A stretch of 47,622 nucleotides of DNA from Rhodopseudomonas rhenobacensis. GTDB lineage: Bacteria > Pseudomonadota > Alphaproteobacteria > Rhizobiales > Xanthobacteraceae. Location of the stretch: contig NZ_JACHIH010000038.1 of assembly GCF_014203125.1 (NCBI RefSeq), positions 1 through 47,622 on the forward strand, given 5' to 3'. Under the pieces are notes generated by a model. The model searched no databases. It was given only the letters and a program-made list of their open reading frames with translations, and had not been told where the DNA came from. Every line of letters begins with the position of its first letter. The first letter of the stretch is position 1. This document shows positions 39,003-47,622 of this stretch, one piece after another. Both the position numbers and the translations under genes were made by a program.

Positions 39003-40085
39003 ATGCGCACCGATCTGTTTGACTTCGACTTGCCGGCCACGGCAATCGCGCTGCGGCCGGCGCAGCCGCGGGATTCCGCGCGCCTCCTCGTGGTGCAGCC
39101 CGGAGCGGCGCTGCATGACGGCGTGGTGCGTGATCTGCCGGACTGGCTCGCGCCCGGCGACGCGCTGGTGGTCAACGACACCCGCGTGATCGCCGCGCAG
39201 CTGAGTGGCCGCCGCATCGGCCGCGAGACCGAAGCCAAGATCGAGGCCACGCTGATCAAGCGGCTCGACGGCTCGCGCTGGCAGGCGCTGGTCAAGGGCG
39301 CCAAGAAACTCAACGAAGGCGACACCGTGCGTTTCGGCCATGACGGCCGGGTCTGTCTGCTCGGCCAGTTGGATGCCACCGTCGAGCACAAGGGCGAAGC
39401 CGGCGAGATCACGCTGGCGTTTTCGTTTCACGGCCCCGCGCTCGACCAGGCGATCGCCGAACTCGGCGCGCCGCCGCTGCCGCCCTATATCGCCTCGAAG
39501 CGCGCGCCGGACGACCGTGACGCCGCCGATTATCAGACCATGTTCGCCGCCCATGAGGGCGCGGTGGCAGCGCCGACCGCCGGGCTGCATTTCACGCCGG
39601 AGCTGGAAGCCGGCTTGGCCGCACGCGGCGTCGCCATCCACCGCGTCACGTTGCATGTCGGCGCCGGCACGTTTTTGCCGGTGAAAGTCGACGATACCGA
39701 GGACCACAAGATGCACGCCGAATGGGGCTGCGTCTCCCGCGAAACCGCCGACGCGCTGAATGCCGTGCACGCCAATGGCGGCCGCATCGTCGCGGTCGGC
39801 AGCACCTCGCTGCGGCTCCTCGAGAGTGCCGCGGCCGACGACGGCAGCATCCGGCCGTTCGCCGACGACACCGCAATCTTCATCACCCCGGGCTATCGCT
39901 TCAAGGCGGTGGACCTGATGATGACCAATTTCCATCTGCCGCGCTCGACGCTGTTCATGCTGGTGTCGGCGTTCGCCGGCCGCGAGACCATGCAGCGGGC
40001 CTATGCGCATGCCATCGCCACCGGCTATCGGTTCTATTCCTATGGCGACGCCTGCCTGCTGTTTCCGGAACGAACGACCTCATGA
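39003..40085 (+). CDS. queA: S-adenosylmethionine:tRNA ribosyltransferase-isomerase
   Basis: 360-aa enzyme that transfers the ribosyl part of SAM to preQ1 in tRNA to form epoxyqueuosine. Family signatures are [67 protein letters not shown] and [17 protein letters not shown]. The start is the ATG at 39003; an upstream in-frame start would read through the repeat. The stop overlaps the tgt start by four bases (ATGA), so queA and tgt form a two-gene queuosine operon, though in the pathway Tgt acts first. Confidence 0.97.
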   Translation: MRTDLFDFDLPATAIALRPAQPRDSARLLVVQPGAALHDGVVRDLPDWLAPGDALVVNDTRVIAAQLSGRRIGRETEAKIEATLIKRLDGSRWQALVKGAKKLNEGDTVRFGHDGRVCLLGQLDATVEHKGEAGEITLAFSFHGPALDQAIAELGAPPLPPYIASKRAPDDRDAADYQTMFAAHEGAVAAPTAGLHFTPELEAGLAARGVAIHRVTLHVGAGTFLPVKVDDTEDHKMHAEWGCVSRETADALNAVHANGGRIVAVGSTSLRLLESAAADDGSIRPFADDTAIFITPGYRFKAVDLMMTNFHLPRSTLFMLVSAFAGRETMQRAYAHAIATGYRFYSYGDACLLFPERTTS

Positions 40086-41215
40086 CGCTCGCTAATCACT
40101 TCGAACTGCTGGGACAAAGCGATGCCGCGCGGCTCGGCCGGCTGACCACGCCGCATGGCGTGGTACGCACGCCAGCCTTCATGCCGGTCGGCACGCTCGG
40201 GGCGATGAAGGGGCTGCACTGGCGCGAGGTGCGCGACGCCGGCGCCGACATCGTGCTCGGCAACACCTATCATTTGATGTTGCGGCCCGGCGCCGAAAGG
40301 ATCGCAGCCCTCGGCGGCCTGCAAAAATTCACCACCTGGAACGGGCCGATGCTGACCGACTCTGGCGGCTTCCAGGTGATGTCGCTGGCGCAGCTGCGCA
40401 AGGTCAGCGAGAAGGCGGTGAATTTTCGCTCGCATATCGACGGCGCGGCAATTGAGCTATCGCCGGAGCGCGCCATCGAGGTGCAGCTATTGCTCGGCTC
40501 CAACATCGCCATGCAGCTCGACGAATGCGTGCGGCTGCCGGCGGAACGCGACGATATCGACCGCGCGATGCGGCTGTCGCTGCGCTGGGCCGAGCGCTGC
40601 AAGCGCGCCTTCGAGACTGCGCCGGACGGCCACATGCTGTTCGGCATCGTGCAGGGCGGCGACGTGCCGGAGCTACGCCAGCAAAGCGCGCGCGGGCTGA
40701 TCGAGATCGGGTTCCACGGCTACGCGATCGGCGGGCTCGCGGTCGGCGAGCCGCAGGAGGTGATGCTGGCGATGATCGACGAGACCGCGCCGGTGCTGCC
40801 GCAGGACCGGCCGCGCTACCTGATGGGCGTCGGCACGCCGGAGGACATTCTGGAGGCGGTGGCGCGCGGCATCGACATGTTCGATTGCGTGATGCCGACA
40901 AGGAACGGACGGCACGGTGTGGCGTTTACGCGGTTTGGTTCGGTGAACCTGCGCAACGCCCGCCACGCCGACGATCCGCGTCCGCTCGACGCGGAAAGCA
41001 GCTGGCCGTCGACGCGCAACTGCTCGCGGGCCTATCTGCATCATCTGGTGAAGTCGGGCGAGACGCTCGGCGCGATGCTGCTGTCCGAGATCAACATCGC
41101 TTACTATCAGAGCCTGATGAGCGGCATCCGCGCGGCGATCAGCAACGGCACGTTCGAGTCGTTTCGCCAGCAGACACGCGCCCATTGGGCGCAGGGCGAC
41201 ATCGCGGCGCTGTAG
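40082..41215 (+). CDS. tgt: Queuine/preQ1 tRNA-guanine transglycosylase lacking canonical zinc ligands
   Basis: 377-aa enzyme that exchanges guanine-34 for preQ1 in tRNAs with GUN anticodons. Catalytic parts are intact: [12 protein letters not shown] with the general-base Asp, GGLAVGEP, and the nucleophile Asp in [16 protein letters not shown]. The zinc site is not. In Zymomonas and E. coli it is Cys-x-Cys-x2-Cys plus a His 26 residues on; here the aligned segment reads [20 protein letters not shown], placing Ser, Trp and Thr at the three Cys positions, and EINIAYYQ puts Ile at the His. The one Cys present is at a position normally Tyr or Trp. The surrounding sequence aligns without gaps, so a frameshift is unlikely. 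It overlaps queA by four bases. Confidence 0.96.
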   Translation: MTLANHFELLGQSDAARLGRLTTPHGVVRTPAFMPVGTLGAMKGLHWREVRDAGADIVLGNTYHLMLRPGAERIAALGGLQKFTTWNGPMLTDSGGFQVMSLAQLRKVSEKAVNFRSHIDGAAIELSPERAIEVQLLLGSNIAMQLDECVRLPAERDDIDRAMRLSLRWAERCKRAFETAPDGHMLFGIVQGGDVPELRQQSARGLIEIGFHGYAIGGLAVGEPQEVMLAMIDETAPVLPQDRPRYLMGVGTPEDILEAVARGIDMFDCVMPTRNGRHGVAFTRFGSVNLRNARHADDPRPLDAESSWPSTRNCSRAYLHHLVKSGETLGAMLLSEINIAYYQSLMSGIRAAISNGTFESFRQQTRAHWAQGDIAAL

Positions 41216-41223
41216 GCCTCGGC

Positions 41224-41340
41224 TGTCATCCCGGGGCATGAGCGGCGTGAGCCGCGAGTGAACCCGGGATCCAGTACTCACCGCCCTGCAATACTGGATT
41301 CCGGGTTCGCTCGTTCTACGAACTCGCGCCCCGGAATGAC
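41224..41340. repeat. Palindromic intergenic repeat, diverged copy 3
   Basis: The left arm begins GTCATCCCGGGGC (41224) and the right arm ends GCGCCCCGGAATGAC (41340), matching the 20860 and 33523 copies with substitutions. The inner arms are GAACCCGGGATCCAGTA and TACTGGATTCCGGGTTC. It starts 9 bases after the tgt stop, between convergent genes. Confidence 0.8.
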
Positions 41341-41413
41341 GGGCTACAGTTTCGATTACGTCAGTACGTCCATCGATCAGGCTGGATGTGCATTCCGGCG
41401 GTTGCAATGATCC

Positions 41414-41442
41414 GAAAACAAAAGTGGCGCTCAACGCGCCAC
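41414..41442 (-). terminator. Intrinsic terminator of the zinc-ribbon gene
   Basis: Perfect stem GTGGCGC/GCGCCAC with loop TCAAC (41424-41442), followed on the minus strand by TTTTGTTTT. It is 57 bases after the stop codon at 41499. Confidence 0.75.
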
Positions 41443-41498
41443 GATCAGATCATCAACTAACGAGTTTTAAACCAATTCGACGCGGGACTTGCCCCGCT

Positions 41499-41714
41499 TC
41501 AATTGCACGAGAAACGCTTCACGGCATGCTTCGTCACAAAACCGTAGCCGCAGGTGTCGCAGCTCCACAGATAGCTGATCACGTTGTCGGCGACGAAGGC
41601 GGAGGCCTCGGCCGCGACCATGGAATCGGCGCAAACCGGGCAGGTAGGCAGATCACTTCCACGCGGAGCGGGACGAGGCGTATTGGTCGACATGACTTCA
41701 GCAACTGCTGGCAT
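41499..41714 (-). CDS. Small zinc-ribbon protein, 71 aa
   Basis: 71-aa protein with two CxxC pairs, C25-x2-C28 (TCPVCADS) and C52-x2-C55 (SCDTCGYGF), forming a probable zinc ribbon, and a basic C-terminus KHAVKRFSCN. The ATG at 41714 is supported by GAGGAGG about six bases upstream; an internal ATG (residue 8) is possible, and a longer frame upstream has no ribosome binding site. No further domain. It could bind nucleic acid or a protein partner; function unknown. It is divergent from cysK, with 224 bases between the starts. Confidence 0.75.
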   Translation of the reverse strand: MPAVAEVMSTNTPRPAPRGSDLPTCPVCADSMVAAEASAFVADNVISYLWSCDTCGYGFVTKHAVKRFSCN

Positions 41715-41938
41715 CGGGGACCTCCTCAACGGATCAGTTGCACAAATCATACACCGGAAACTCTGACGATGTCGCAACACAAATGCGTTTCTTGTGTGAT
41801 TTCTTTTCCGCCGCGGAATTGATGGTTGCATTGCAGCGATAATCAGCACGCTTTGGCGCTTGCATGCATCCGACATCCTGGCGATAATTTGTGCTACTTG
41901 CTTGTTTTCAGGCCCTCTTGCCGCGTTGGAGATGTTCC

Positions 41939-42922
<984 letters not shown>

Positions 42923-42965
42923 GTTTTTCGATCGCATTCACCACGCCACACAAGAGAGTCATTCG

Positions 42966-43205
42966 ATGGCACAACCTCCACGACGCCCGCGCACCCTGGC
43001 CGATGCGCGGACCGAAGCCGAAGCCGCCTTCAAGAAGACCACCACCAAGGTCGCCGAATTGCCGCCGAAGCCGGTCGCCATTCCCGGCGTCAAGGAGATG
43101 GTCTCGCTGCGGATCGATCAGGACGTGCTGGAATATTTCCAGGACGGCGGTCCGGGCTGGCAGGACCGCATCAACGATGCGCTGCGCAAGGCGGCGGGGA
43201 AGTAG
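42966..43205 (+). CDS. BrnA-like antitoxin-family protein, no toxin partner nearby
   Basis: 79-aa protein. The C-terminal half, VSLRIDQDVLEYFQDGGPGW followed by QDRINDALRKAAGK, matches the ribbon-helix-helix region of BrnA antitoxins: a beta strand, then Gly-Pro-Gly-Trp-Gln before the second helix. The N-terminal half is basic and Pro-rich. BrnA normally follows its toxin gene brnT, but the gene upstream here is cysK and none of the neighbouring ORFs resembles BrnT. It may be an orphan regulator. It lies 43 bases after cysK, possibly in the same transcript, and is followed by a hairpin. Confidence 0.75.
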   Translation: MAQPPRRPRTLADARTEAEAAFKKTTTKVAELPPKPVAIPGVKEMVSLRIDQDVLEYFQDGGPGWQDRINDALRKAAGK

Positions 43206-43273
43206 TCCGGGCGGTTCGAAGGAGGGGCCGCGGGCGCAGCGTCTCCACGCGCGCGGACGTCCGCTTGTGTTGA

Positions 43274-43302
43274 TCGGCGCCGCGGAGTATCTCCGCCGCC
43301 GA
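43274..43302 (+). terminator. Possible terminator hairpin after the BrnA-like gene
   Basis: TCGGCG plus GCGGAG pair with CTCCGC plus CGCCGA around a TAT loop, with a two-base CC bulge on the left arm. It is 69 bases after the stop. No T-run follows, so intrinsic termination is uncertain. Confidence 0.4.
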
Positions 43303-43361
43303 TGCAGGTGCGGCACGCGGGTGCCTTCCACCCGCCACCGTGCGCTCAAAGGACAAAGCAG

Positions 43362-43562
43362 ATGACCCAGCGTTCCACCTCGGCCGACTTCGTCACCGGC
43401 TTTGCGACCGGCTGGCCGGAGCACCAGCCCGACCTGATGATCCTGTCGCTGACCACCGCCAAGGGCGTGCAGGACTTCGCCGTCAACAAGGAGCAGGCGC
43501 TGTTGATCGCCAACACCATCAAGAAGACCGCCGACGCGCTGGCGGAGCCCAAGACAGTCTGA
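43362..43562 (+). CDS. Small hypothetical protein, 66 aa
   Basis: 66-aa protein starting MTQRSTSADFVTGFATGWPE, with AGGA eight bases upstream of the ATG. The middle reads as two strands (PDLMILSLTTAKGVQDFAVN) and a helix (KEQALLIANTIKKTADALAE). No signal peptide, membrane segment or recognised domain. The ATG is chosen over an in-frame upstream start in the hairpin region. It lies between the BrnA-like gene and the membrane protein gene; a link to either is not visible. Confidence 0.6.
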   Translation: MTQRSTSADFVTGFATGWPEHQPDLMILSLTTAKGVQDFAVNKEQALLIANTIKKTADALAEPKTV

Positions 43563-43568
43563 GCGCTC

Positions 43569-43602
43569 TGCCCGCGGCGGCTTTTCTGCCCGCGGCGGCT
43601 TT
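43569..43602. repeat. Tandem direct repeat
   Basis: TGCCCGCGGCGGCTTT occurs twice (43569-43584 and 43587-43602) with an 18-base period, directly after the stop of the 66-aa gene. It may be a local duplication with no function. Confidence 0.6.
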
Positions 43603-43668
43603 GCCGGCGCCCTGAACGAAATATTAGCCGGCGCGGTCTCAAATCAGCGTTTTGCTGATGGGGGCGAG

Positions 43669-44820
43669 ATGTCGGGCGAACGATCGGGCGAAGCGCTGCG
43701 CCTTAACGCCCGCCTTGCCGCCCGCCTGGCCCCGCGCCGGGTTGGCGCCCGCGCCGTGGTCGCGATGGCCACGCTGCTCCTGCTGCTGTCGCTGATCGCG
43801 CTCGGGCTCACCCGCGATGCCGCACCGCCGCAGCCGCCTCCGACCGACGGCATCGGCGATCTCGCGCTGTACAGCCGCGTGGTCGATCGCCTCCGCCACG
43901 GCGAAGGCTATTACGCCGCGATCACCGGCGAGCTGCGCGCCAACAGCTATCCGCTGCGCCCGTTCGTGGCGGTGCGGCCGCCCGCGCTCAGCGTGGCAAT
44001 GGCTGCGACCAGCGACGGCGTGATCCGGCTGGCGCTGGCGGCGCTTGCCGCCGTCACCTTCGCCGCCTGGGCGTGGCGCTGGCGCGGCCTGCGCGGCGAG
44101 CCGTTGCGCTATACGGCCCTCCTGCTGCTGCTCGGCAGCGGCCTGGCGCCGGCGCTGGCGCCCAATGCCTATCCGCTGCACGAGGTGTGGGCCGGACTGT
44201 TGATCGCGCTGTCGCTGGCGCTGCGCCGCCGCAACAGTTGGTGGCTGAGCCTGGCGATCGCCACGCTGGCGGCGCTGCTGCGCGAGCTGGCGGCGCCGTA
44301 TCTGGTGGTGATGGCGGTGCTGGCGCTGAAGGACGGCTGCCGCAAGGAGGCCGCCGGTTGGTTCGGCGGCTTGGCGCTGTTTGCGCTGGCGCTCGGCTGG
44401 CACGCGCTCGAGGTCAGCTCCGTGGTGAGCGCTGCCGATCCCGGTTCGCCGCCCTGGCTGCGGTTCGGCGGCTGGAGCTTCGTGCTGCAGACCGCGAGCT
44501 GGAATCTGATGTTGGCCGCGGCGCCGGCCTGGCTCGGCGCAGTATTGCTGCCGCTGGCGCTGCTCGGGCTATCGACGCTGCGCAGCGCGCTTGGGTTGCG
44601 GCTGGCGCTGACCGTGGCCGGCCACACCATCGGCTTCCTGATCGTCGGCCGGCCGAACAATTTCTACTGGGGGCTGATGATCGCGCCGCTGTGGCCGCTC
44701 GGATTGCTGCAAGCCTGGCCGGCGTTGCGGCGGCTCGGGCATGAGCTGCGCGTGCTGCCGGCGCGGCGCGCGGCGACGCCAATGGCGGCGGTTGGGCGCG
44801 CCGATCTCATCGGCAAGTAG
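43669..44820 (+). CDS. Multi-pass membrane protein, GT-C glycosyltransferase-like
   Basis: 383-aa integral membrane protein with about eight to nine hydrophobic segments. After the first segment (VVAMATLLLLLSLIALGL) comes a periplasmic loop with GIGDLALYSRVVDRLRHGEG then YYAAITGELR; the early Asp and Tyr-rich loop resemble GT-C membrane glycosyltransferases that use polyprenyl-phosphate sugars. Other visible features are RPPALSVAM, NAYPLHEVWAGLL and RPNNFYWGLMIAPLWPLG. No family can be named with certainty. GGCGAG lies just upstream of the ATG. With the GT2 and collagen-like genes downstream it suggests a cell-surface glycan or glycoprotein function, which is inference. Confidence 0.6.
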   Translation: MSGERSGEALRLNARLAARLAPRRVGARAVVAMATLLLLLSLIALGLTRDAAPPQPPPTDGIGDLALYSRVVDRLRHGEGYYAAITGELRANSYPLRPFVAVRPPALSVAMAATSDGVIRLALAALAAVTFAAWAWRWRGLRGEPLRYTALLLLLGSGLAPALAPNAYPLHEVWAGLLIALSLALRRRNSWWLSLAIATLAALLRELAAPYLVVMAVLALKDGCRKEAAGWFGGLALFALALGWHALEVSSVVSAADPGSPPWLRFGGWSFVLQTASWNLMLAAAPAWLGAVLLPLALLGLSTLRSALGLRLALTVAGHTIGFLIVGRPNNFYWGLMIAPLWPLGLLQAWPALRRLGHELRVLPARRAATPMAAVGRADLIGK

Positions 44821-44847
44821 CAGCGTGGATTGAGTGCGCAGCCGCGA

Positions 44848-45213
44848 TCAGACGTCGCGCTTGGCGGTGCCGGTGACCAGGCTGGTCTGGCTGGTGACCG
44901 GGTCGGTCACCGCGGTCTTGACCGTGGCCTTGTTGTTGCCGGTCAGCGTGAACTTGCTGTCGCCGACCCGGAACGAATTGTCCTTGATCAGCACCGACTG
45001 AAACTTGAGGCTGCCTTCGCTTTCATATTTGACCTGGGCGCGAAAGCCGCTGACGTCGGACACCGTGACCTTGAATTTCTTGGTGTTGGCATAGGTGCCT
45101 TGCCAGGTGCCTTCATAGCTCTTGGCGTCGACGTTCTTGTAGGGCGTCTTGGTGCCCGTGTTCAGTGCCGCCGCCGTATAATGCGACGACAGAATGCTCA
45201 TCATGTCGGCCAT
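44848..45213 (-). CDS. Hypothetical protein, 121 aa, beta-rich
   Basis: 121-aa protein of unknown function. The N-terminus is helical (MADMMSILSSHYTAAALNTG) and the remainder looks like repeated beta strands (YEGTWQGTYANTKKFKVTVS, GFRAQVKYESEGSLKFQSVL, KFTLTGNNKATVKTAV). No signal peptide or Cys. The ATG at 45213 has GGAG seven bases upstream and is preferred over an in-frame TTG 27 bases earlier. The strand pattern with a central Trp-x-Gly-x-Tyr resembles small beta-barrel or lipocalin-like folds, a guess from sequence texture only. It is convergent with the membrane protein gene. Confidence 0.65.
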   Translation of the reverse strand: MADMMSILSSHYTAAALNTGTKTPYKNVDAKSYEGTWQGTYANTKKFKVTVSDVSGFRAQVKYESEGSLKFQSVLIKDNSFRVGDSKFTLTGNNKATVKTAVTDPVTSQTSLVTGTAKRDV

Positions 45214-45388
45214 GCCGATGCTCCGCGCCAACGTCGTCAAGCGCCAAGCGCTGCGACGCGGTCATTAGACCCGGCTGCGGTTAACGGAACGTAAATTGAA
45301 ATATTTGCGAGGCGCGGCGCGGCGCGGTTGCATCGACAACGCGGCGCGCCATGGCGCCACGTCTCGTGATGTAGGCCGATCGGCGCGA

Positions 45389-45895
45389 TCAGCCCTTGGG
45401 GCCGGGCTCGCCCTGCGGTCCGGTGTCACCCTTGGGTCCGGGTTCGCCCTTCGCACCAGTGTCGCCCTTCGGACCCGCATCGCCGCGCGGGCCGGAATCG
45501 CCCTTGGCTCCGGGTTCACCCTTGGCTCCGGGTTCGCCCTTCGGACCGGCTTCGCCGCGCGGGCCGGGTTCGCCCTTGGCGCCTGGCTCGCCCTTCGGGC
45601 CGCGCGGCGCGCAATTGGCCACCAAGAGATCCTTCAGCACCTCGTCGCCGACCTTGAGGTCGAGCTTGCAGGTCTCCGGCTGATAGGACAGCGACAACCG
45701 AAACCGCCGTGACGACGAGCTCTGCGTCTTGTCGCCGCTGTTGAGCAGCTCGACCGGCTGTTTCGGCTTGTCGGTGCGGCCGGTGATCACGAGCTTGCCG
45801 CTCTGGATCGCGACGTCGTCGAGATCGAGCGCGGAGGCGGTTGTCGCCGCCATCAGCAACGCGGCAGAGCCAAGTAGCACAGAGTGTTTCAGCAT
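45389..45895 (-). CDS. Secreted collagen-like (Gly-X-Y repeat) protein
   Basis: 168-aa exported protein. Residues 1-22 are a Sec signal peptide ([20 protein letters not shown]). Residues 23-98 form a small beta-rich domain with two Cys (C76, C95). From G99 to the end are 23 uninterrupted Gly-X-Y triplets plus a final Gly, mostly GEP, GPK, GAK, GDT and GPR, the Lys-Gly-Glu/Asp pattern that stabilises bacterial collagen triple helices without hydroxyproline. The repeat runs to the stop with no C-terminal anchor. AGGGAA lies upstream of the ATG. The N-terminal domain may trimerise or anchor the chain. It is divergent from the GT2 gene. Confidence 0.85.
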   Translation of the reverse strand: MLKHSVLLGSAALLMAATTASALDLDDVAIQSGKLVITGRTDKPKQPVELLNSGDKTQSSSSRRFRLSLSYQPETCKLDLKVGDEVLKDLLVANCAPRGPKGEPGAKGEPGPRGEAGPKGEPGAKGEPGAKGDSGPRGDAGPKGDTGAKGEPGPKGDTGPQGEPGPKG

Positions 45896-46271
45896 CTGGT
45901 TTCCCTTTGTTTCCTCGAGGCAGGATGGCGCGCCGACGAACGACCAATCCGGCGCGCGGCGTCCCGTTCCGCGCGTCCGGCGCGGGTCCGCCGGCATCGT
46001 AATCAGAAAAGATAACAGTTTCGCCCGCGCGCGGCATCCGGGATGGGGCAGAAGAATCGTCTCCAGCGAAGCCGATCGACGCATGCAGTGATGGCCGCGG
46101 CCTTGCTCACCGCGTCGGCGCGCACAGCGGTCGAAACCGTGGTCGCCCGACCACGATCTTGTGACGGTGCCGGTGTTCGGCTCAGTTGACAAAATGTGGC
46201 CACTCCGATTTGTCCTGTTCCGCCCTTCCGGCCGCTCCATGGCGCCGGCTGTCGCCGAGCGGAAGCATGTA
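45896..46271. other. Divergent intergenic region between collagen-like and GT2 genes
   Basis: 376 bases without a supported gene. A short AT-rich patch around 46000-46020 (ATCAGAAAAGATAACAG) stands out against the GC-rich surroundings and may belong to a promoter. The GT2 reading frame is open back to 46161 from a GTG, but that part has no family similarity. Confidence 0.4.
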
Positions 46272-47231
46272 ATGATAGGTGAACTCGCCCATACGTTGCG
46301 CATGAAGTTGCTCCGGCGGTTTGCCCTTGATCCCGAAATCAAAGCTCTTCGGGAGCGCGTCGAAAGGTTGGAAAACGGACTGAATGACCGGCTCGGCGCC
46401 GCCCTCGATGAACGCTTTGAAAAGGCGTCGCGTGAGGAAGCTCGGCTGGATGGCCTGCAGGCGCGCTTGTTCGCGCTGCAACAGCTCGTCACAGCGTCAC
46501 CGAGCGCGCGGCCGCCGGGGGCACGCGAGGCCGTGGCGAAGCTTGGTACCCCTGCGGTGTCGGTCATTCTGCCGACTTACAACCGGGAGCGCTTTGTCGG
46601 GGAGGCGATCGCGAGCGTCCAGGCGCAGAGCTTTCCGGCGTGGGAGCTTGTCGTCGTCGACGACGGCAGCAGCGACGCGACCGAACAGGTCGTCGCTGCG
46701 TTTCTGAGCGACCGCCGCATCAGCTACGTTCGTCAGCACAACGCCGGCAGTTCGGCCGCTCGCAACCGTGGTCTCGAAGCGACCTCGGCCCCGCTGGTCG
46801 CGTATCTCGACTCTGATAACACCTGGTATCCTGATTTTCTGGCGCTCGCCGTCGATCATATGTCGGTGCATCCGGAGATCGATTTCGTCTATGGCGCGCT
46901 CGTCACCTTCCTGCACAATCTGAACTCGGCCTGCATCTTGTGGGAGCCGTTCGACCGCGAGCGGCTGGTGGCCGGCAATTTCATCGACACCAATGTCGTG
47001 GTGCACCGGCGTGAACTCGTGGCGCGCTACGGTCTCTGGGACCCGCGGCTCAGCCGCCTGAACGACTGGGACCTCGCGCTGCGCTACACCGCCGACAAGC
47101 GGGCCCATCCGCTCAAGGCGCTGGCGGCGTACTACCGACAGGTGGACAGCAAGCGGGTCAGCGAGACGATCGACGCCGATCCGGAGATCGAGACCATCCG
47201 CGCCAAGCTGCGCTCGAGCCAGCGTCTGTAG
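46272..47231 (+). CDS. Glycosyltransferase family 2 with N-terminal coiled coil
   Basis: 319-aa GT-A-fold glycosyltransferase using a nucleotide-sugar donor. The first ~75 residues are charged and helical ([20 protein letters not shown]), probably a coiled coil. The GT2 domain begins at [20 protein letters not shown], with VVDDGSSD (D130-D131) and the metal-binding DSD at 180-182 ([12 protein letters not shown]); later come [11 protein letters not shown] and [11 protein letters not shown], the region of the catalytic base in this family. No membrane segment. The ATG at 46272 with GGAAG about eight bases upstream is preferred; starts at 46161 (GTG) and 46239 (ATG) are open. The acceptor is unknown; proximity to a collagen-like protein and a GT-C-like protein hints at glycoprotein or surface glycan assembly. 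Confidence 0.85.
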   Translation: MIGELAHTLRMKLLRRFALDPEIKALRERVERLENGLNDRLGAALDERFEKASREEARLDGLQARLFALQQLVTASPSARPPGAREAVAKLGTPAVSVILPTYNRERFVGEAIASVQAQSFPAWELVVVDDGSSDATEQVVAAFLSDRRISYVRQHNAGSSAARNRGLEATSAPLVAYLDSDNTWYPDFLALAVDHMSVHPEIDFVYGALVTFLHNLNSACILWEPFDRERLVAGNFIDTNVVVHRRELVARYGLWDPRLSRLNDWDLALRYTADKRAHPLKALAAYYRQVDSKRVSETIDADPEIETIRAKLRSSQRL

Positions 47232-47622
47232 CGCCAGCGGCTTGGCCGCGCGGCGGATGCAGCGGGCTGACACGGAACGCGCATGGCGGCGGCCGTGCCG
47301 CGGTCGCCGTCGAGCCCGGCGATCGGAGCGGGTTGGCAGGGCAGGCGACCTGACCGCCGCACGTCCGATTTGCCATCGCACCCGGCGAATCCACAAACAC
47401 AATTCTGCCGACAGTGCGCGGGCACGACAAAGCAAGCCGTCGAAAACGGCTCGCCTTGAACCTTGAAGATATTATTTAGTCATCCGTGAAGAACACATAA
47501 GTCGTTGAGCGAGAATCGGTTTTGTGTGGCTGCAAGTATAGATTTTTGCCGGTTTGGGCGGGTCTGACGCCGGTTTTCTGGCAAATTGATTTGGCGTTCT
47601 GATCGTGATTCCATCGCCCAGC
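47232..47622. other. 3' intergenic region, nothing identified
   Basis: I see no convincing gene in these 391 bases. The last ~160 bases (from about 47460) are clearly more AT-rich than the rest of the window (for example AAGATATTATTTAGTCATCC), which suggests a promoter region for a gene beyond the right edge or a short acquired segment. Confidence 0.5.

Noticed and set aside
45396-45683. Plus-strand Gly/Pro-rich frame opposite the collagen-like gene
   Set aside because: The complement of Gly-X-Y codons also reads as Gly/Pro/Ser repeats; only the minus-strand frame has a signal peptide and ribosome binding site.
47242-47466. 74-codon open frame at the right end
   Set aside because: Arg/Ala-rich with no motif and no ribosome binding site; it overlaps open frames on the other strand in the same GC-rich patch.

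Overview
The window is a high-GC stretch of chromosome from an alphaproteobacterium of the Bradyrhizobium/Rhodopseudomonas group (Nitrobacteraceae). The evidence is the gene order dusB-ntrB-ntrC-ntrY-ntrX-(dat)-hfq-hflX, the order pcm-like-tolC-popZ-valS, a fused ispDF, a BLUF photoreceptor, and palindromic intergenic repeats typical of this group. A Rhodopseudomonas-like species is the best guess from sequence alone. The first ~150 bases are runs of G and C that look like a contig-end artefact.

Layout. 0.2-6.5 kb: two consecutive RND efflux pump subunits (mdtB/mdtC type), whose membrane-fusion partner would lie off the left edge. 6.5-8.1 kb: a DTW-domain tRNA modification enzyme, tRNA-Cys, a short BLUF blue-light sensor, and a 58-aa convergent ORF. 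8.4-11.5 kb: an acyltransferase facing an SGNH/sialate-O-acetylesterase-like hydrolase, a small secreted protein, a 67-aa protein and tRNA-Asn. 11.6-18.5 kb: a PCMT-like methyltransferase with degenerate motifs, TolC, PopZ and ValS. 18.6-22.9 kb: a DNA glycosylase, LipA plus a Coq10/RatA START protein, PncC/CinA and the bifunctional isoprenoid enzyme IspDF.

23.1-33.4 kb is the nitrogen-control region: DusB, two complete two-component pairs (NtrB/NtrC and NtrY/NtrX), a D-amino-acid transaminase, and then Hfq and HflX. 33.8-36.6 kb is gyrA. 36.7-41.2 kb holds a small secreted protein, CoaD, a periplasmic and a cytoplasmic cyclophilin, and the queuosine genes queA and tgt. 41.5-43.6 kb has a zinc-ribbon protein, CysK, an orphan BrnA-like antitoxin and a 66-aa protein. 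43.7-47.2 kb is the most accessory-looking part: a multi-pass GT-C-like membrane protein, an unknown 121-aa protein, a secreted collagen-like (Gly-X-Y) protein and a GT2 glycosyltransferase.

Most of the window is housekeeping sequence. The points that stand out are a tRNA-guanine transglycosylase in which all four canonical zinc ligands are substituted although both catalytic aspartates remain; palindromic repeats placed at three convergent gene ends; the collagen-like/glycosyltransferase cluster; an orphan BrnA-like protein; a PCMT homologue with altered substrate and SAM motifs; and several small proteins of unknown function with good ribosome binding sites. I do not see a mobile element, prophage, CRISPR array or rRNA operon.
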